Assembly: GCF_009651005.1 (NCBI RefSeq)
Contig: NZ_WHVW01000001.1
Location: forward strand, 288,611 to 352,610
DNA length: 64,000 nucleotides
Direction: 5' to 3'
Origin: Sporosarcina obsidiansis
GTDB taxonomy: Bacteria; Bacillota; Bacilli; Bacillales_A; Planococcaceae
Each line of letters opens with the position of its first letter. The first letter of the stretch is position 1. Shown here piece by piece: positions 26,119 to 35,600 of the stretch. Both the position numbers and the translations under genes were made by a program. Below the pieces are notes generated by a model, which did no database searches, was not told the origin of the DNA, and worked only from the letters and a program-made list of their open reading frames with translations.

Positions 26119-27744
26119 TTGAATAAATATGAATCGAAGACGGATCGTCCTGTATTGTTCATTAGTGGAGGTTTGCTTGTAGCTTTTGTAATTGCTTCAT
26201 TCATCAATTTAGATTTTGTATCGAATATGGTCGATCAATCATTTGCGTTTTCCATAAAATATTTTGGAGCATTTTGGCAAATCTTACTGTTGGGAACGTT
26301 TTTTATAGCGCTTTTCCTAGCGTTCTCTAAATATGGAAATATAAGGCTAGGTGGCGTAGCAAAAGCAGAAGTAGGATATTTTAAATGGCTAGCCATGATC
26401 ATGACCACATTGCTAGCGGGCGGCGGTGTATTTTGGGCGGCAGCTGAACCAATGTATCATTTTTTAGATCGTCCACCTTTTTATGCTGGTATTGAATCAA
26501 GCACGGAGGATGCAGTGGTTCCTGCCTTTGCACAATCTTATTTACATTGGGGTTTTCTCGCATGGTCGATTCTTGGTACGTTAGGAACAATAGTCTTAAT
26601 GTATGCACATTACCAAAAAGGAATGCCATTAAAACCTCGTACGCTACTTTATCCGCTTTTGGGTGAAAAAATCATGCGAAAAAGTACATTAGGTACTATT
26701 ATAGATGCTTTCTCAGTCATTGCAGTAGCCGCAGGAACGATTGGTCCAATTGGATTCCTAGGTCTACAAGCTGCCTACGGAATGGAAGCGTTGTATGGCG
26801 TACCAAACAATCTGACAACACAAGTTCTCATCATCATCTGTGTGGTTGCAATTGCTACTATTTCAGCTGTAACGGGTTTGCGTAAAGGTATACAATTTCT
26901 AAGTAATTTAAATGTTATCATTACGCTAGTTTTAATGGTTGCTATATTATTAATCGGACCAGGAGCTTTTATTATTGATACGTTCATCGGAGCAAGTGGT
27001 GTGCATCTTCAAGAGTTTCTAGCGATGAGTACATTCCGTGGTGATTCTGCTTGGCTTGGTTCTTGGACTATTTTTTTCTGGGGATGGTTCCTCGGATATG
27101 GTCCGATGATGGCGATTTTTATCTCGACCATCACACGCGGACGTACAATCCGTGAGTTAGTGTTGGCGGTGTCTATTACAGCACCGATTGTTACCGCATT
27201 TTGGTTTACTGTTGTGGGTGGCACAGGAATTTTTTACGAATTAGCCCAACCAGGAGTAATCTCAGAAGCTTTGAATACAGCGGGTATGCCGGCTGCGATG
27301 GTAGCTATAACACAACAACTACCGCTAAATTCATTAATTGCTCCACTCTTCCTATTAGTAACTATTTTATTTGTAGTCACGACAGGTGACTCGATGGCGT
27401 ATACGATCTCTGTTGCTATAACAGGAGATGGCCATCCTCCTAAAATTATGCGTGTCTTTTGGGCAGTGATCATGGGAGCAGTAGCAATTGTTCTATTGAT
27501 GATTAACGAGGGCGGAATCAGTGCCATTCAATCCTTTATTGTCGTCACTGCTATACCTGTTTCCTTACTTTTATTGCCGACATTCTGGGCAGCTCCTAAA
27601 GCTGCAAAAATTATGTATCAGGAGCAATTTGGCATGGTATCGGAAGTGGATGAAAAAAAAGTGGTTACCCAACAGGCTATAAAGAATAAAAAGAAAACAA
27701 ATATCCAGCAAACTGTAACAACTTCCTCAAATAATCATTTATAA
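26119..27744 (+). CDS. BCCT-family transporter with an altered aromatic box
   Basis: A 541-aa carrier with about twelve helices. The family core is visible: SWTIFFWGWFLGYGPMMAIF followed by ISTITRGRTIRE, and FVVTTGDSMAYTISV. Typical betaine carriers read WAWWISWSP at the first motif; here it is WGWFLGYGP, so two of the substrate-cage tryptophans are Phe and Tyr. The helix-4 stretch GGGVFWAAAEPMYHF also differs from the usual glycine-rich form. It probably imports a zwitterionic or quaternary nitrogen compound, but the ligand may not be glycine betaine. AAAGGAGG precedes the TTG start; a cre site lies just upstream, a terminator after. Confidence 0.88.
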   Translation: MNKYESKTDRPVLFISGGLLVAFVIASFINLDFVSNMVDQSFAFSIKYFGAFWQILLLGTFFIALFLAFSKYGNIRLGGVAKAEVGYFKWLAMIMTTLLAGGGVFWAAAEPMYHFLDRPPFYAGIESSTEDAVVPAFAQSYLHWGFLAWSILGTLGTIVLMYAHYQKGMPLKPRTLLYPLLGEKIMRKSTLGTIIDAFSVIAVAAGTIGPIGFLGLQAAYGMEALYGVPNNLTTQVLIIICVVAIATISAVTGLRKGIQFLSNLNVIITLVLMVAILLIGPGAFIIDTFIGASGVHLQEFLAMSTFRGDSAWLGSWTIFFWGWFLGYGPMMAIFISTITRGRTIRELVLAVSITAPIVTAFWFTVVGGTGIFYELAQPGVISEALNTAGMPAAMVAITQQLPLNSLIAPLFLLVTILFVVTTGDSMAYTISVAITGDGHPPKIMRVFWAVIMGAVAIVLLMINEGGISAIQSFIVVTAIPVSLLLLPTFWAAPKAAKIMYQEQFGMVSEVDEKKVVTQQAIKNKKKTNIQQTVTTSSNNHL

Positions 27745-27756
27745 AAGTGATGTTTT

Positions 27757-27783
27757 ACCCTGTCAATTGGCAGGGTTTTTTTG
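27757..27783 (+). terminator. Terminator closing the catabolic cluster
   Basis: ACCCTG pairs with CAGGGT around an 8-base loop that can pair further, followed by seven T. It ends transcription after the BCCT gene. Confidence 0.8.
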
Positions 27784-27888
27784 TGTTAATTGCATATGTA
27801 ATGAAAATTACCTACTTATATCTATCTTTTTGAAGGGTCCAAAGGTATACTTTAATAATGATTATAATTTACCTAGGAGGTCCTATAA

Positions 27889-29991
27889 TTGAAGAAGTCT
27901 AGAAGTATTGCGTTGAGACTGTCAGGATTGATCATCGCCTTATTTTTACTGTTGTTTTTAGTGTATTCGATTGTCACAAGTGTGATGTTACATAAGCAAA
28001 GTATTCAGGATGCGGAAGAATTTGCAATGGAAAGTGCGAACAAAAGCTCGCTTGCTCTAAGTCTACAGTTGAAAGAAACAAATGATATGCTGCGAACAAC
28101 AAAACACGTCTTGGAAACTCAGCAAGCGCAAGGGAAACTTCGTTCAGATGAAATCATTCGAATCATCAAAAAGAACCTTCAGAATAATGATGATGCAACG
28201 GGAATGGCTGCTGTCATTAATCAATCGGCACTTGCAGTAAATGATGCCTTGCCAAAAGGATTAGTTGATGAGGAAAAACAATTTATTCCGTATATCTTCA
28301 AAGACGATTCATCTATTGGTGTAGAGCCGTTAAGTGGAATGGATGATCCGGCGGCAAACTCTTGGTATACAATTCCTAAAGATGAAGAGCGTGCAATTTT
28401 AACAGAACCCTATGTATATGAAACAAATGGCCAGACCATTCTCATGACAACTATTTCAGTCCCAATGTTGGATTCAGCAGGAAACTACTTCGGATTGCTG
28501 ACGACTGATTTGTCTATCGATTTCTTAACAGACATGGTGAATACTATAAAGCCTATTGGTGGCTATGCAACGATCATTACCGATGCTGGCTATATTACAG
28601 CAAATAGTTTGAAGGAAGAAATGAATGGTTCTAATATGCAAGATGCTATTGATTGGAAAGGCGTCAAAGAAGTTTTAGACAAAGGCGAGTTGACGAACCT
28701 GTATGTTGATTCAAAAAGCTTAGGTGAACAAGCATTTAATGCCTTTGCGCCCATTAATTTAAAAGGAATCGATGAAAAATGGACAGTGCAGACGGTTACT
28801 CCTAAATCTGAAATTCTAGATACCTTCAATTCAATTTTATGGATTACGATCATTTCTGCGATTGTGATTGTACTGCTTATGTCTGGTGCTTCTACAGTAT
28901 TCATTTATCGTCAGTTAAAACCATTGCAATTATTACAGAAATCAATGGAGACGGCTGCAGCAGGAGATTTGACGGAACTCGTGGATGAAACTAGTGTACG
29001 ACGCGATGAAATCGGTGCGGTTTCATTGGCTTATAATGATATGCTTCAACGAACCAATGAAGCGATTCGTACAGTGAGAGAGTCTTCTACTCAACTAAAT
29101 GCCTCTTCTACACAAGTGACACATGCATTCGAGGAACTAGTCGCAGCGAACCAGGAAGTGTCTGTGGCGACAGATGAAATTGCGCAAGGGGCGTCAAGAC
29201 AATCTGAAGATACTGAACTGACGAGTCAACGAATAGCAGATCTGGCAGAACGTATGGATCATTTGAATGAAATGTTTGCAACTATGAACAAGCTTTCTGG
29301 AGAAGCTTCTGAATCTACGAAAGACGGCATAGAAGAAGTGAAGAAACTGCGAGATCATAATACATCCGCTAATGAGATGAATCACAAAGTACAAAAGCAA
29401 ATTGAAACGTTATCCAATAAGATCTCATCTATTAATCAAGTCATTCAAACTTTGCATGATATTACAGCGAGTACTAATTTATTGGCGCTCAATGCGAGTA
29501 TTGAAGCAGCGAGAGCAGGTGAGAGCGGAAAAGGATTTGCAGTGGTAGCCAATGAAGTTCGGCAGTTAGCGGAGCAATCGCGTAGAGAAACTGAAGTGAT
29601 CCAAGGGACAGTGAAAGAAATTTTATTGGAATCTGAACAAACGGTTGAAGTAATTGACATGAACATGAAATTAATGGATGGTCAAAATCAATCGGTGACC
29701 GATACGGAAGAATCATTTAACCGTAACGCCATAATCACGAAACAAATTCGTGAAGCCATAACAGAATTATCCGAAGAACTGGCAGAAATGATGGAGCACA
29801 AGGATCAAGCCATCCTCTCCATTCAAAATGTTTCCGCTATTTCAGAACAAACAGCTGCTTCGGCCGAGGAAGTGAGTGCATCTTCCGCAGCACAACAAAA
29901 CGAGCTTGAGCAAGTGGCAGATTCAACAAACCAAATGAATAAGATCGCTGGAGAACTTCAGGACGTGGTAGAACGCTTCAAGTTATCTTAA
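27889..29991 (+). CDS. Transmembrane methyl-accepting chemotaxis protein, dCache type
   Basis: A 700-aa receptor. Helix 1 (about 11-32) and helix 2 (about 312-340) bracket a 280-residue extracellular sensor of dCache type ([20 protein letters not shown] and [20 protein letters not shown]). A HAMP domain follows, then adaptation helices and the signalling tip [30 protein letters not shown] start with AGGAGG 9 bases upstream. It follows the BCCT gene by 144 bases beyond a terminator. dCache receptors usually bind amino acids or other small solutes, and it may sense the cluster's substrate; that link is inference. Confidence 0.9.
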   Translation: MKKSRSIALRLSGLIIALFLLLFLVYSIVTSVMLHKQSIQDAEEFAMESANKSSLALSLQLKETNDMLRTTKHVLETQQAQGKLRSDEIIRIIKKNLQNNDDATGMAAVINQSALAVNDALPKGLVDEEKQFIPYIFKDDSSIGVEPLSGMDDPAANSWYTIPKDEERAILTEPYVYETNGQTILMTTISVPMLDSAGNYFGLLTTDLSIDFLTDMVNTIKPIGGYATIITDAGYITANSLKEEMNGSNMQDAIDWKGVKEVLDKGELTNLYVDSKSLGEQAFNAFAPINLKGIDEKWTVQTVTPKSEILDTFNSILWITIISAIVIVLLMSGASTVFIYRQLKPLQLLQKSMETAAAGDLTELVDETSVRRDEIGAVSLAYNDMLQRTNEAIRTVRESSTQLNASSTQVTHAFEELVAANQEVSVATDEIAQGASRQSEDTELTSQRIADLAERMDHLNEMFATMNKLSGEASESTKDGIEEVKKLRDHNTSANEMNHKVQKQIETLSNKISSINQVIQTLHDITASTNLLALNASIEAARAGESGKGFAVVANEVRQLAEQSRRETEVIQGTVKEILLESEQTVEVIDMNMKLMDGQNQSVTDTEESFNRNAIITKQIREAITELSEELAEMMEHKDQAILSIQNVSAISEQTAASAEEVSASSAAQQNELEQVADSTNQMNKIAGELQDVVERFKLS

Positions 29992-30180
29992 GTAAATACT
30001 TATAAAAGTAGAGATGGAATGTATAGATCATTCCGCTCTGCTTTTTTGTCGTAAGAAGTAATATACAATGGCATTACATGAGAACGGTATAGCGCCCTTT
30101 CTATATGTATGGTAAACTTAACCGATTTGATTAGTCGTAAGTATGTAGACTGGTATTTTGTGGTGGGAGAGATAAATGTC

Positions 30181-31488
30181 ATGGGACGGTTCTTTAAGAG
30201 GAGTACGAGTAAGTCGAAAGTTTCAGTTGAAATTAGTGATGATAAGCAAGTTACTGGAGTTATCAAGTTAGAAGGATTTCCAGCTGTCTTTAAGCAAACG
30301 AAAATGATTAATCTAACTGAAAGAGATCTTGAATGCTTACTATATATACAGGAACAAATAAAACCTGTGCTGCCTGTAATGGTAGAAGCTTTCTATAAAG
30401 CGATGTATGCGGAACCAAAATTGGTCCAGATTATTACGAATCATAGTAGCATGGATCGATTGCAAGTGTCCTTGACGAAACACTTGCAATCGATGTTTGA
30501 AGGGGTTATTGATGAGAACTATTTGGAACAGCGAAAAACAATTGCGAAAATCCATGTCCACATTGGCCTTGAATCGAAGTGGTATTTGGCTGCATTTGAG
30601 ACTATTTCCGATGAGTTTTTTACATTCATAGAATATCTCGATATGCCAAAAGAGCGGCAGTTTAAGACATTACGTGCTTTCATGAAAGTACTAAATTTTG
30701 AGCAGCAATTGGTCTTGGAAGCATATGAAGAAGTAAATATAGAAAATCGGCAAAAAGTAGAAGAAACTAAAACGGTTGTGAAAGAAAAAGTATTGTATAC
30801 ATCACAGGAATTGGCAGCTGTTAGCGAGCAGACTAGCGCATCTGCAGAAGAACTGTGTGCTAAAACTCGTATATTAGAAAAGATGACTACTCATAATCTA
30901 TCATTTATCACAGATACGGAAAAGGCTTCTTTACATAGCAAGGAAGTAGTGAATAAGCAGTCACAACAGTTTGCAGAAATAGTTGAGCATATGAGAGAGC
31001 TCATGAATCGGATGGATGCACTATATAAATCTTCAGATCAAATACGTGAAGTCGTGACGTTGATCACTTCCATTGCAGATCAAACCAACTTGTTATCATT
31101 AAATGCAGCAATCGAGGCAGCAAGAGCAGGTCAACAAGGTAAGGGGTTTGCAGTAGTAGCTGCAGAGGTACGTAATTTGTCTATTGAAACAAAAAAAGCG
31201 ATTGGTAATGTAAGAGGCATGATTGAAGAGACCAATGCGAATATTAACGATATGTCAAAATTTGTACGGTCAATGGAGCAAGTTATTCAAGAAAGTGCTA
31301 GCGGCAACCAACAAGTGACGAGCTCATACATTGACATCATAAAAGCTGTATCGGGTATGAAAGAGCAAAGTGAACAATCAAAATCATCTATTGAACATAC
31401 GGGGAAACTCTTACAGGAAATCAATCAAGCAATTGAAACAATTGCATATTCTTCAGATGACTTAATGCAACTTGCAGAAGGATTGTAG
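30181..31488 (+). CDS. hemAT: HemAT-like globin-coupled chemoreceptor (aerotaxis)
   Basis: A 435-aa soluble receptor, close to Bacillus HemAT (432 aa). The N-terminal protoglobin domain (about 45-190) holds the proximal haem histidine H125 in IAKIHVHIGLESKWYLAAFE. An MCP signalling domain follows, with tip [23 protein letters not shown] 30181 is preferred to ATG 30109 because GGGAGAG precedes it. Bound oxygen on the haem changes CheA signalling and steers movement along oxygen gradients. It may be fed by the haem operon at 7300-10832, but no direct link is visible. Confidence 0.93.
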   Translation: MGRFFKRSTSKSKVSVEISDDKQVTGVIKLEGFPAVFKQTKMINLTERDLECLLYIQEQIKPVLPVMVEAFYKAMYAEPKLVQIITNHSSMDRLQVSLTKHLQSMFEGVIDENYLEQRKTIAKIHVHIGLESKWYLAAFETISDEFFTFIEYLDMPKERQFKTLRAFMKVLNFEQQLVLEAYEEVNIENRQKVEETKTVVKEKVLYTSQELAAVSEQTSASAEELCAKTRILEKMTTHNLSFITDTEKASLHSKEVVNKQSQQFAEIVEHMRELMNRMDALYKSSDQIREVVTLITSIADQTNLLSLNAAIEAARAGQQGKGFAVVAAEVRNLSIETKKAIGNVRGMIEETNANINDMSKFVRSMEQVIQESASGNQQVTSSYIDIIKAVSGMKEQSEQSKSSIEHTGKLLQEINQAIETIAYSSDDLMQLAEGL

Positions 31489-31561
31489 AATAATGCAAGG
31501 TAGAAAATTGGTGAAGGGTAAAGTATTCGTTAATCATAAATAGAACGGGACGTCCAGAAAA

Positions 31562-32485
31562 TCACTTTTTGGACAGTCCCATTTTTTTTGTGAGCACAGT
31601 AAGCTCACCGCTGTTTCTCAATAATTCAATGAAGACTTGCAATGCTTTTGTTTGAAATGGTGAATTTGTCACGATGGAAAAATTGCGTTTAAATGGAGTG
31701 CCTTTAACTGGTATCGTTTTCAAATCACCGTACTGTAACTCTTTTTGAATCGCCCATTGTGAAAGAAAGCTAATCCCAAGACCAGCTTCTACTGATTCTT
31801 TGATTGGTTGGGTACTGCTGAATTGCATGGTGCGTGAAGGGGAAAAATCTGACTGCGAAAAAAATGTTTCAGCAGCTTCTCGTGTCCCGGATCTTTCTTC
31901 TCGTAATAACCACATATCATCTTCTAAATCTTGAATGGAAATTCGTTTTGTCTGTTTGGTCAGGGGATGATTAGGTGACACAACGACATACATGGCATCC
32001 TCTGCAAAATTTTCATTTTGTAAAGGTATCGTTTCTTTAAATTGGCCTTCTATGAGTCCTACATCGAGCTGGTGGCTAATGACGAGCTCTGTAATATCAG
32101 CCGTGTTGCCGATTGTTACCACGGGTTCGATGGATGGATAGTCCCGCATTAATTTGGACAGAATACGTGGAAGGACATATTCGCCAAATGTATAACTGGC
32201 TCCAATGGATAAGGGCCCACTTGCTTTATTCGCTAAGTCATCTACAAGATTCTGCATCTTAGAATACAGGCCAACAATCTCCTTGGCGTGGTGATAGACG
32301 ATTTCTCCAGCTTGGTTCAAGCGCACATATTTGTTTGTTCGCTCCAGTAACCGCACTCCGATCGCTTCCTCAAATGAACGGATATATTGACTGACCGCGG
32401 GTTGTGTCATATGAAGTTCTTCTGCTGCTCTTGAAAAGTTTTTCTTTTCGGCTACGGCTATAAATACTTGTAGTTGATGATCGAT
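31562..32485 (-). CDS. LysR-family regulator divergent from yeiH; start codon probably ATC
   Basis: About 307 aa: N-terminal winged helix (residues 1-60; AVAEKKNFSRAAEELHMTQP) and a LysR substrate-binding domain. The first ATG (32410) lies inside the DNA-binding helix and would remove 25 residues. Reading back in frame gives a complete LysR start, I-D-H-Q-L-Q-V-F, where the first codon is ATC (32485-32483), with AAGGAG about 10 bases upstream and no NTG codon in frame. Either translation begins at ATC or the gene has a mutated ATG. It resembles the CysL/YeiE group; E. coli YeiE likewise sits by yeiH. Confidence 0.85.
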   Translation of the reverse strand: MDHQLQVFIAVAEKKNFSRAAEELHMTQPAVSQYIRSFEEAIGVRLLERTNKYVRLNQAGEIVYHHAKEIVGLYSKMQNLVDDLANKASGPLSIGASYTFGEYVLPRILSKLMRDYPSIEPVVTIGNTADITELVISHQLDVGLIEGQFKETIPLQNENFAEDAMYVVVSPNHPLTKQTKRISIQDLEDDMWLLREERSGTREAAETFFSQSDFSPSRTMQFSSTQPIKESVEAGLGISFLSQWAIQKELQYGDLKTIPVKGTPFKRNFSIVTNSPFQTKALQVFIELLRNSGELTVLTKKMGLSKK

Positions 32486-32597
32486 TTTTGTACAACTCCT
32501 TTTCCTTTATAAGTGTTTACTTATCATCACTATTATAAATAATTATTTTTCTTATAGACAGTCTTTTTTTATAATAAAGACAGGAGGTGTTGTCATC

Positions 32598-33635
32598 GTG
32601 GCTTCAACAAACGTGACTCCAGAACAGCAAGTGCCAAAACAACCGTCAAAATGGGTGGCTTGGATTGGTGGCATAGCATTCACATTTTTTATTGCACTCT
32701 TAGGTTTTTTCTTAGCGAAAGTGCCAGGGTTTGATCATATTGGTCAGCTGGCATGTGCCATCATTATTGCTGTGGCATATCGTCAATTCTTTGGTTACCC
32801 TGAAGCAATTAGACCAGGAATTGCTTTTTCATCCAAGCGATTGCTTCGGACAGCTATTATTTTATACGGCTTGAAATTGAATATCGATACCGTGTTACAT
32901 GACGGATTAGGCTTGTTAGCAAGAGATGTCGGTGTCATTGTTTTCGCGATTTTTATGACGGTTTGGCTTGCTAAAGTCTTTAAAGCAGATAAAAATATTT
33001 CATTACTCCTCGGGGTAGGCACCGGAGTATGTGGTGCTGCAGCTATCGCGGCTGTTGCTCCGATCATCAAAGCAAAAGATGAAGATACGGCAATTGGGGT
33101 CGGAATCATTGCGTTAATGGGTACTATTTTTGCTATCGGGTATACGATCCTTCGTCCAATCTTGCCACTCGATTCCATCGAATATGGAATGTGGGCAGGA
33201 ATTAGTCTTCATGAAGTAGCTCACGTAGCCTTAGCAGGTGCACCGGCAGGAGAAGATGGCTTGGCGATTGCGCTGTTGGCTAAATTAGGTCGAGTATTTT
33301 TATTGGTTCCGCTTTGTTTCATTTTTATTTATTTGATGAAACGGAAGAATAAAGGAACGGATGAAGGGGATACGAAAATTGAGTTCCCTTGGTTCCTCGT
33401 AGGGTTCATTATTTTGAGTGTACTTGGCAGTTATGTGTTTGGACATTCAATTCCTGTTTCGGACGGTGTCATGGAAGGCGTTTCAGTGCTGACGACATGG
33501 CTGTTGACGGCTGCTATGGTAGGGCTTGGGCTGAATGTCAGCTTGAAGGACTTGCGTGATCGCGCCATGCGTCCGCTTGCAGCAATGGCGGTGACTTCTG
33601 TGCTGTTGTCGGTAATTGTGTACTTTATTGTGTGA
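32598..33635 (+). CDS. yeiH: YeiH-family putative sulfate/sulfite-related membrane transporter
   Basis: A 345-aa membrane protein with about ten helices of the UPF0324/YeiH type (GVGTGVCGAAAIAAVAPIIK, WAGISLHEVAHVALAGAP, VGLGLNVSLKDLRDRAMRP). GTG start with GGAGGTG 8 bases upstream. It is divergent from a LysR gene with a 112-base shared promoter region, the same pairing as yeiE/yeiH in E. coli. The family is annotated as putative sulfate exporters; transport has not been shown for most members. Confidence 0.85.
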   Translation: MASTNVTPEQQVPKQPSKWVAWIGGIAFTFFIALLGFFLAKVPGFDHIGQLACAIIIAVAYRQFFGYPEAIRPGIAFSSKRLLRTAIILYGLKLNIDTVLHDGLGLLARDVGVIVFAIFMTVWLAKVFKADKNISLLLGVGTGVCGAAAIAAVAPIIKAKDEDTAIGVGIIALMGTIFAIGYTILRPILPLDSIEYGMWAGISLHEVAHVALAGAPAGEDGLAIALLAKLGRVFLLVPLCFIFIYLMKRKNKGTDEGDTKIEFPWFLVGFIILSVLGSYVFGHSIPVSDGVMEGVSVLTTWLLTAAMVGLGLNVSLKDLRDRAMRPLAAMAVTSVLLSVIVYFIV

Positions 33636-33653
33636 GGTATAGAATTGAAGTAG

Positions 33654-33690
33654 GTCGGGCAAGGGAGATTTTCTCTTGTTCGGCTTTTTT
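33654..33690 (+). terminator. Terminator of yeiH
   Basis: A 13-bp stem including G-U pairs (33654-33666-region with 33672-33684) and a short T loop, followed by seven T. Confidence 0.75.
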
Positions 33691-33721
33691 TATGTTTATG
33701 TGTTAATAAAGGCTAGTTGTT

Positions 33722-33960
33722 GAGTGATCATAGTATCGCTTCAGCGCTGGGGGATTGCCTTACGCCAAGAGCCAACTAGCAAAGGGCGCTAGTTGTCTCT
33801 TGGCAACGGCTGACACCGCAGTTGCGTCTTTGTTAGTTACTGGTAAATTTAGGTAGATCCATCCTGTTTTGTTGCTGGTCAAGTTGAAGTGAACTTTTTC
33901 TTAGTGTATGGGTGAGTGGTCCTGGTACCGTTTGGGCGCTGGGGGTTGCTTTTCGCCAGA
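33722..33960. repeat. Interspersed intergenic repeat, copy B (slightly more than one unit)
   Basis: 33797-33960 aligns with 1-165. The block GAGTG-N-TC-N-TAG/GGTA-CGxTT with GCGCTGGGGG (33722-33760) recurs at 33912-33958, giving a unit of about 190 bp. Inside lies a hairpin: 33764-33780 pairs with 33788-33804 (16 of 17 bases) around a 7-base loop. No coding frame is conserved between copies. The flanking 33961-34457 region has no gene that I can support. Confidence 0.72.
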
Positions 33961-34505
33961 TCTCGTAAACTTCTTCTTGTTTTGACCTATTATGTTAACT
34001 AATTAGTTTCTAAGGAAATATGACAATTAAGGAAATTTTTTTAATTACGTCAGCCGCCAAAAAAAGTGCCTGCTTATTCAAATTGACAGCATCGTTAATA
34101 TAAGTATATGATAAGCGAATTTTAGCATGATACGGTACTTGTGCTGCTCAACGGTATGACCGATTATGCGAGATTGGGATCGATACTTATTCTGCGAAAG
34201 TACCTTTTGTGTTGTAGTTCTTTTTTAAATACATTATTAGTTCTAATCGAATCAAATCAATCAAAGTATACTACCATTCCAAGAGATTAACTTTTACCAA
34301 ATCAAGTTATTTATCAATTATTGTCGGCTTAATAACTAGTCTTAAAAACAATCTCAACTAATGCCAAGCCTTAGGTAAATGGAATCGTTCAATTGAAAAT
34401 TGAAAAAGTATATCTTTTTAATTGTTTAGGGAATATATGTAAGTATATACAAATAATTTGGAAGGTGATAGGATGAATATAAATAATAAAAAAGAGGTGT
34501 TGAAT

Positions 34506-34742
34506 ATGACTACGACTGCACAAAAATGGGGAGGCAGCATTGGTGTTCGCATCCCTCACAGAATAGCCAAGAAATATGGTGTCGTAAATGGTTCGCAACT
34601 TCAGGTGTCAGATGATGGAGAAAAAATTATAATAAGACCTGTTGAAAATGAAATTACGTTGGAAGAATTACTAGCGCAATGTGTAGGAGACAACCCTCAT
34701 AAGGAAATTTTTGGTGATTCAGTCGGAAAGGAAGAAATATAA
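34506..34742 (+). CDS. mazE: MazE/AbrB-type antitoxin
   Basis: A 78-aa antitoxin with a SpoVT/AbrB swapped-hairpin DNA-binding domain (QKWGGSIGVRIPHRIAKKYG, GSQLQVSDDGEKIIIRP) and an acidic C-terminal tail (ITLEELLAQCVGDNPH) that would wrap the toxin. ATG 34506 has GAGGTG six bases upstream; an ATG at 34473 would add 11 residues. It ends 3 bases before the toxin gene. MazE usually represses its own operon together with MazF. Confidence 0.92.
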   Translation: MTTTAQKWGGSIGVRIPHRIAKKYGVVNGSQLQVSDDGEKIIIRPVENEITLEELLAQCVGDNPHKEIFGDSVGKEEI

Positions 34743-34745
34743 TCA

Positions 34746-35072
34746 ATGGTGATAACAGATAGAGGGGATATTATTTATTTAGATTTCACTCCCCAAACAG
34801 GTAGGGAGCAAGCTGGAAGAAGGCCGGCGATTGTATTATCTCCTAAAATATTTAATGAAAAAACGGGCTATGCATCTGTATGTCCAATAAGTAATACAAC
34901 GAGACAGTGGGGTTTTCATGTTCATTTGCCTGAAGACTTAAACGTTGATGGAGTGATTATCACTGACCAATTAAAAAATCTAGACTTTCGAGCGAGAAAT
35001 GCTACTATAAAAGAGAAAGCTCCTGATGATGTAATTGATCTATGCCTAGAAAAAATTAGAACTTTTTTATAA
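34746..35072 (+). CDS. mazF: MazF/PemK-family endoribonuclease toxin
   Basis: A 108-aa toxin of the CcdB/PemK fold with GDIIYLDFTPQTGREQAGRR and the catalytic-region VIITDQLKNLDFRARNA. MazF cleaves single-stranded mRNA at short motifs; the recognition triplet cannot be told from sequence. It is cotranscribed with the antitoxin and has a terminator directly after the stop. The pair stands in an accessory stretch beside repeats and decayed genes. Confidence 0.93.
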   Translation: MVITDRGDIIYLDFTPQTGREQAGRRPAIVLSPKIFNEKTGYASVCPISNTTRQWGFHVHLPEDLNVDGVIITDQLKNLDFRARNATIKEKAPDDVIDLCLEKIRTFL

Positions 35073-35108
35073 AAAAGGTATTCCTTGGATTTTAGGATGC
35101 CTTTTTTG
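35071..35108 (+). terminator. Terminator of mazEF
   Basis: AAAAAAGGTATTCCT pairs with AGGATGCCTTTTTT (one bulge, one wobble), with a T-run. Confidence 0.75.
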
Positions 35109-35285
35109 TTTATTGAAACAGTGCTTCCCTATAATAGTTATGGAGCTAAATATACAAAGAAACCTCCTATCAACGAAATAACTAAGCAATCTTTTTCTTG
35201 TACGCAAGATAGGCGCTGATCTTTTTCATGATGAGTGCCCGTTTACGGAATATAGGTCATTGAATAACCTTCAACGATTACCCAA

Positions 35286-35474
35286 TTAATCTTTTACTGC
35301 TTTACTATCTTTTATTGAATTTGTAAAAATCGGATCTTGCTTTTTTACCGGGTGCCCTTCTACAATTGAGATATAATACTCTCCATTGGTTAAAGGGAGG
35401 AAATTCTGATTTTCTTGCTCTTTCTCAAAGTAGATTGTGTATTTATGATTGGCAATTGTTTTAAACTCCCACAT
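35286..35474 (-). CDS. Short hypothetical ORF, possibly the 3' part of a decayed lipoprotein gene
   Basis: A 62-aa frame from ATG 35474 (GGGAG five bases upstream) starting MWEFKTIANHKYTIYFEKEQ and ending SIKDSKAVKD. It has no recognised domain. Upstream on the same strand, ATG 35600 opens a 28-residue signal-like peptide (MKNKFRILIALCIVIVNCWK) that ends at 35514, and a third frame between them reads DKKGFAANIISANVVMELGG. The three may be pieces of one gene broken by frameshifts. Confidence 0.4.
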   Translation of the reverse strand: MWEFKTIANHKYTIYFEKEQENQNFLPLTNGEYYISIVEGHPVKKQDPIFTNSIKDSKAVKD

Positions 35475-35513
35475 CCCAACTCCCACCTAACTCCATGACA
35501 ACATTGGCTGATA

Positions 35514-35600
35514 TTATGTTAGCAGCGAAGCCCTTTTTATCTTCCAACAGTTTACTATAACAATACACAATGCAATTAATATTCTGAACTTGTTTTTCAT
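35514..35600 (-). pseudogene. Possible 5' remnant (signal peptide) of the gene at 35286-35474
   Basis: A 28-codon frame with AGGA six bases before ATG 35600 encodes a basic start and a hydrophobic core typical of a signal peptide, then stops at once. The remaining 35601-35932 gap is AT-rich and I see no other gene in it. Confidence 0.3.

Noticed and set aside
34120-34215. Fragment reading DTVLVLLNGMTDYA, reminiscent of a DJ-1/PfpI N-terminus
   Set aside because: Only about 25 residues in one frame, no start or supporting context; too weak to call a pseudogene.
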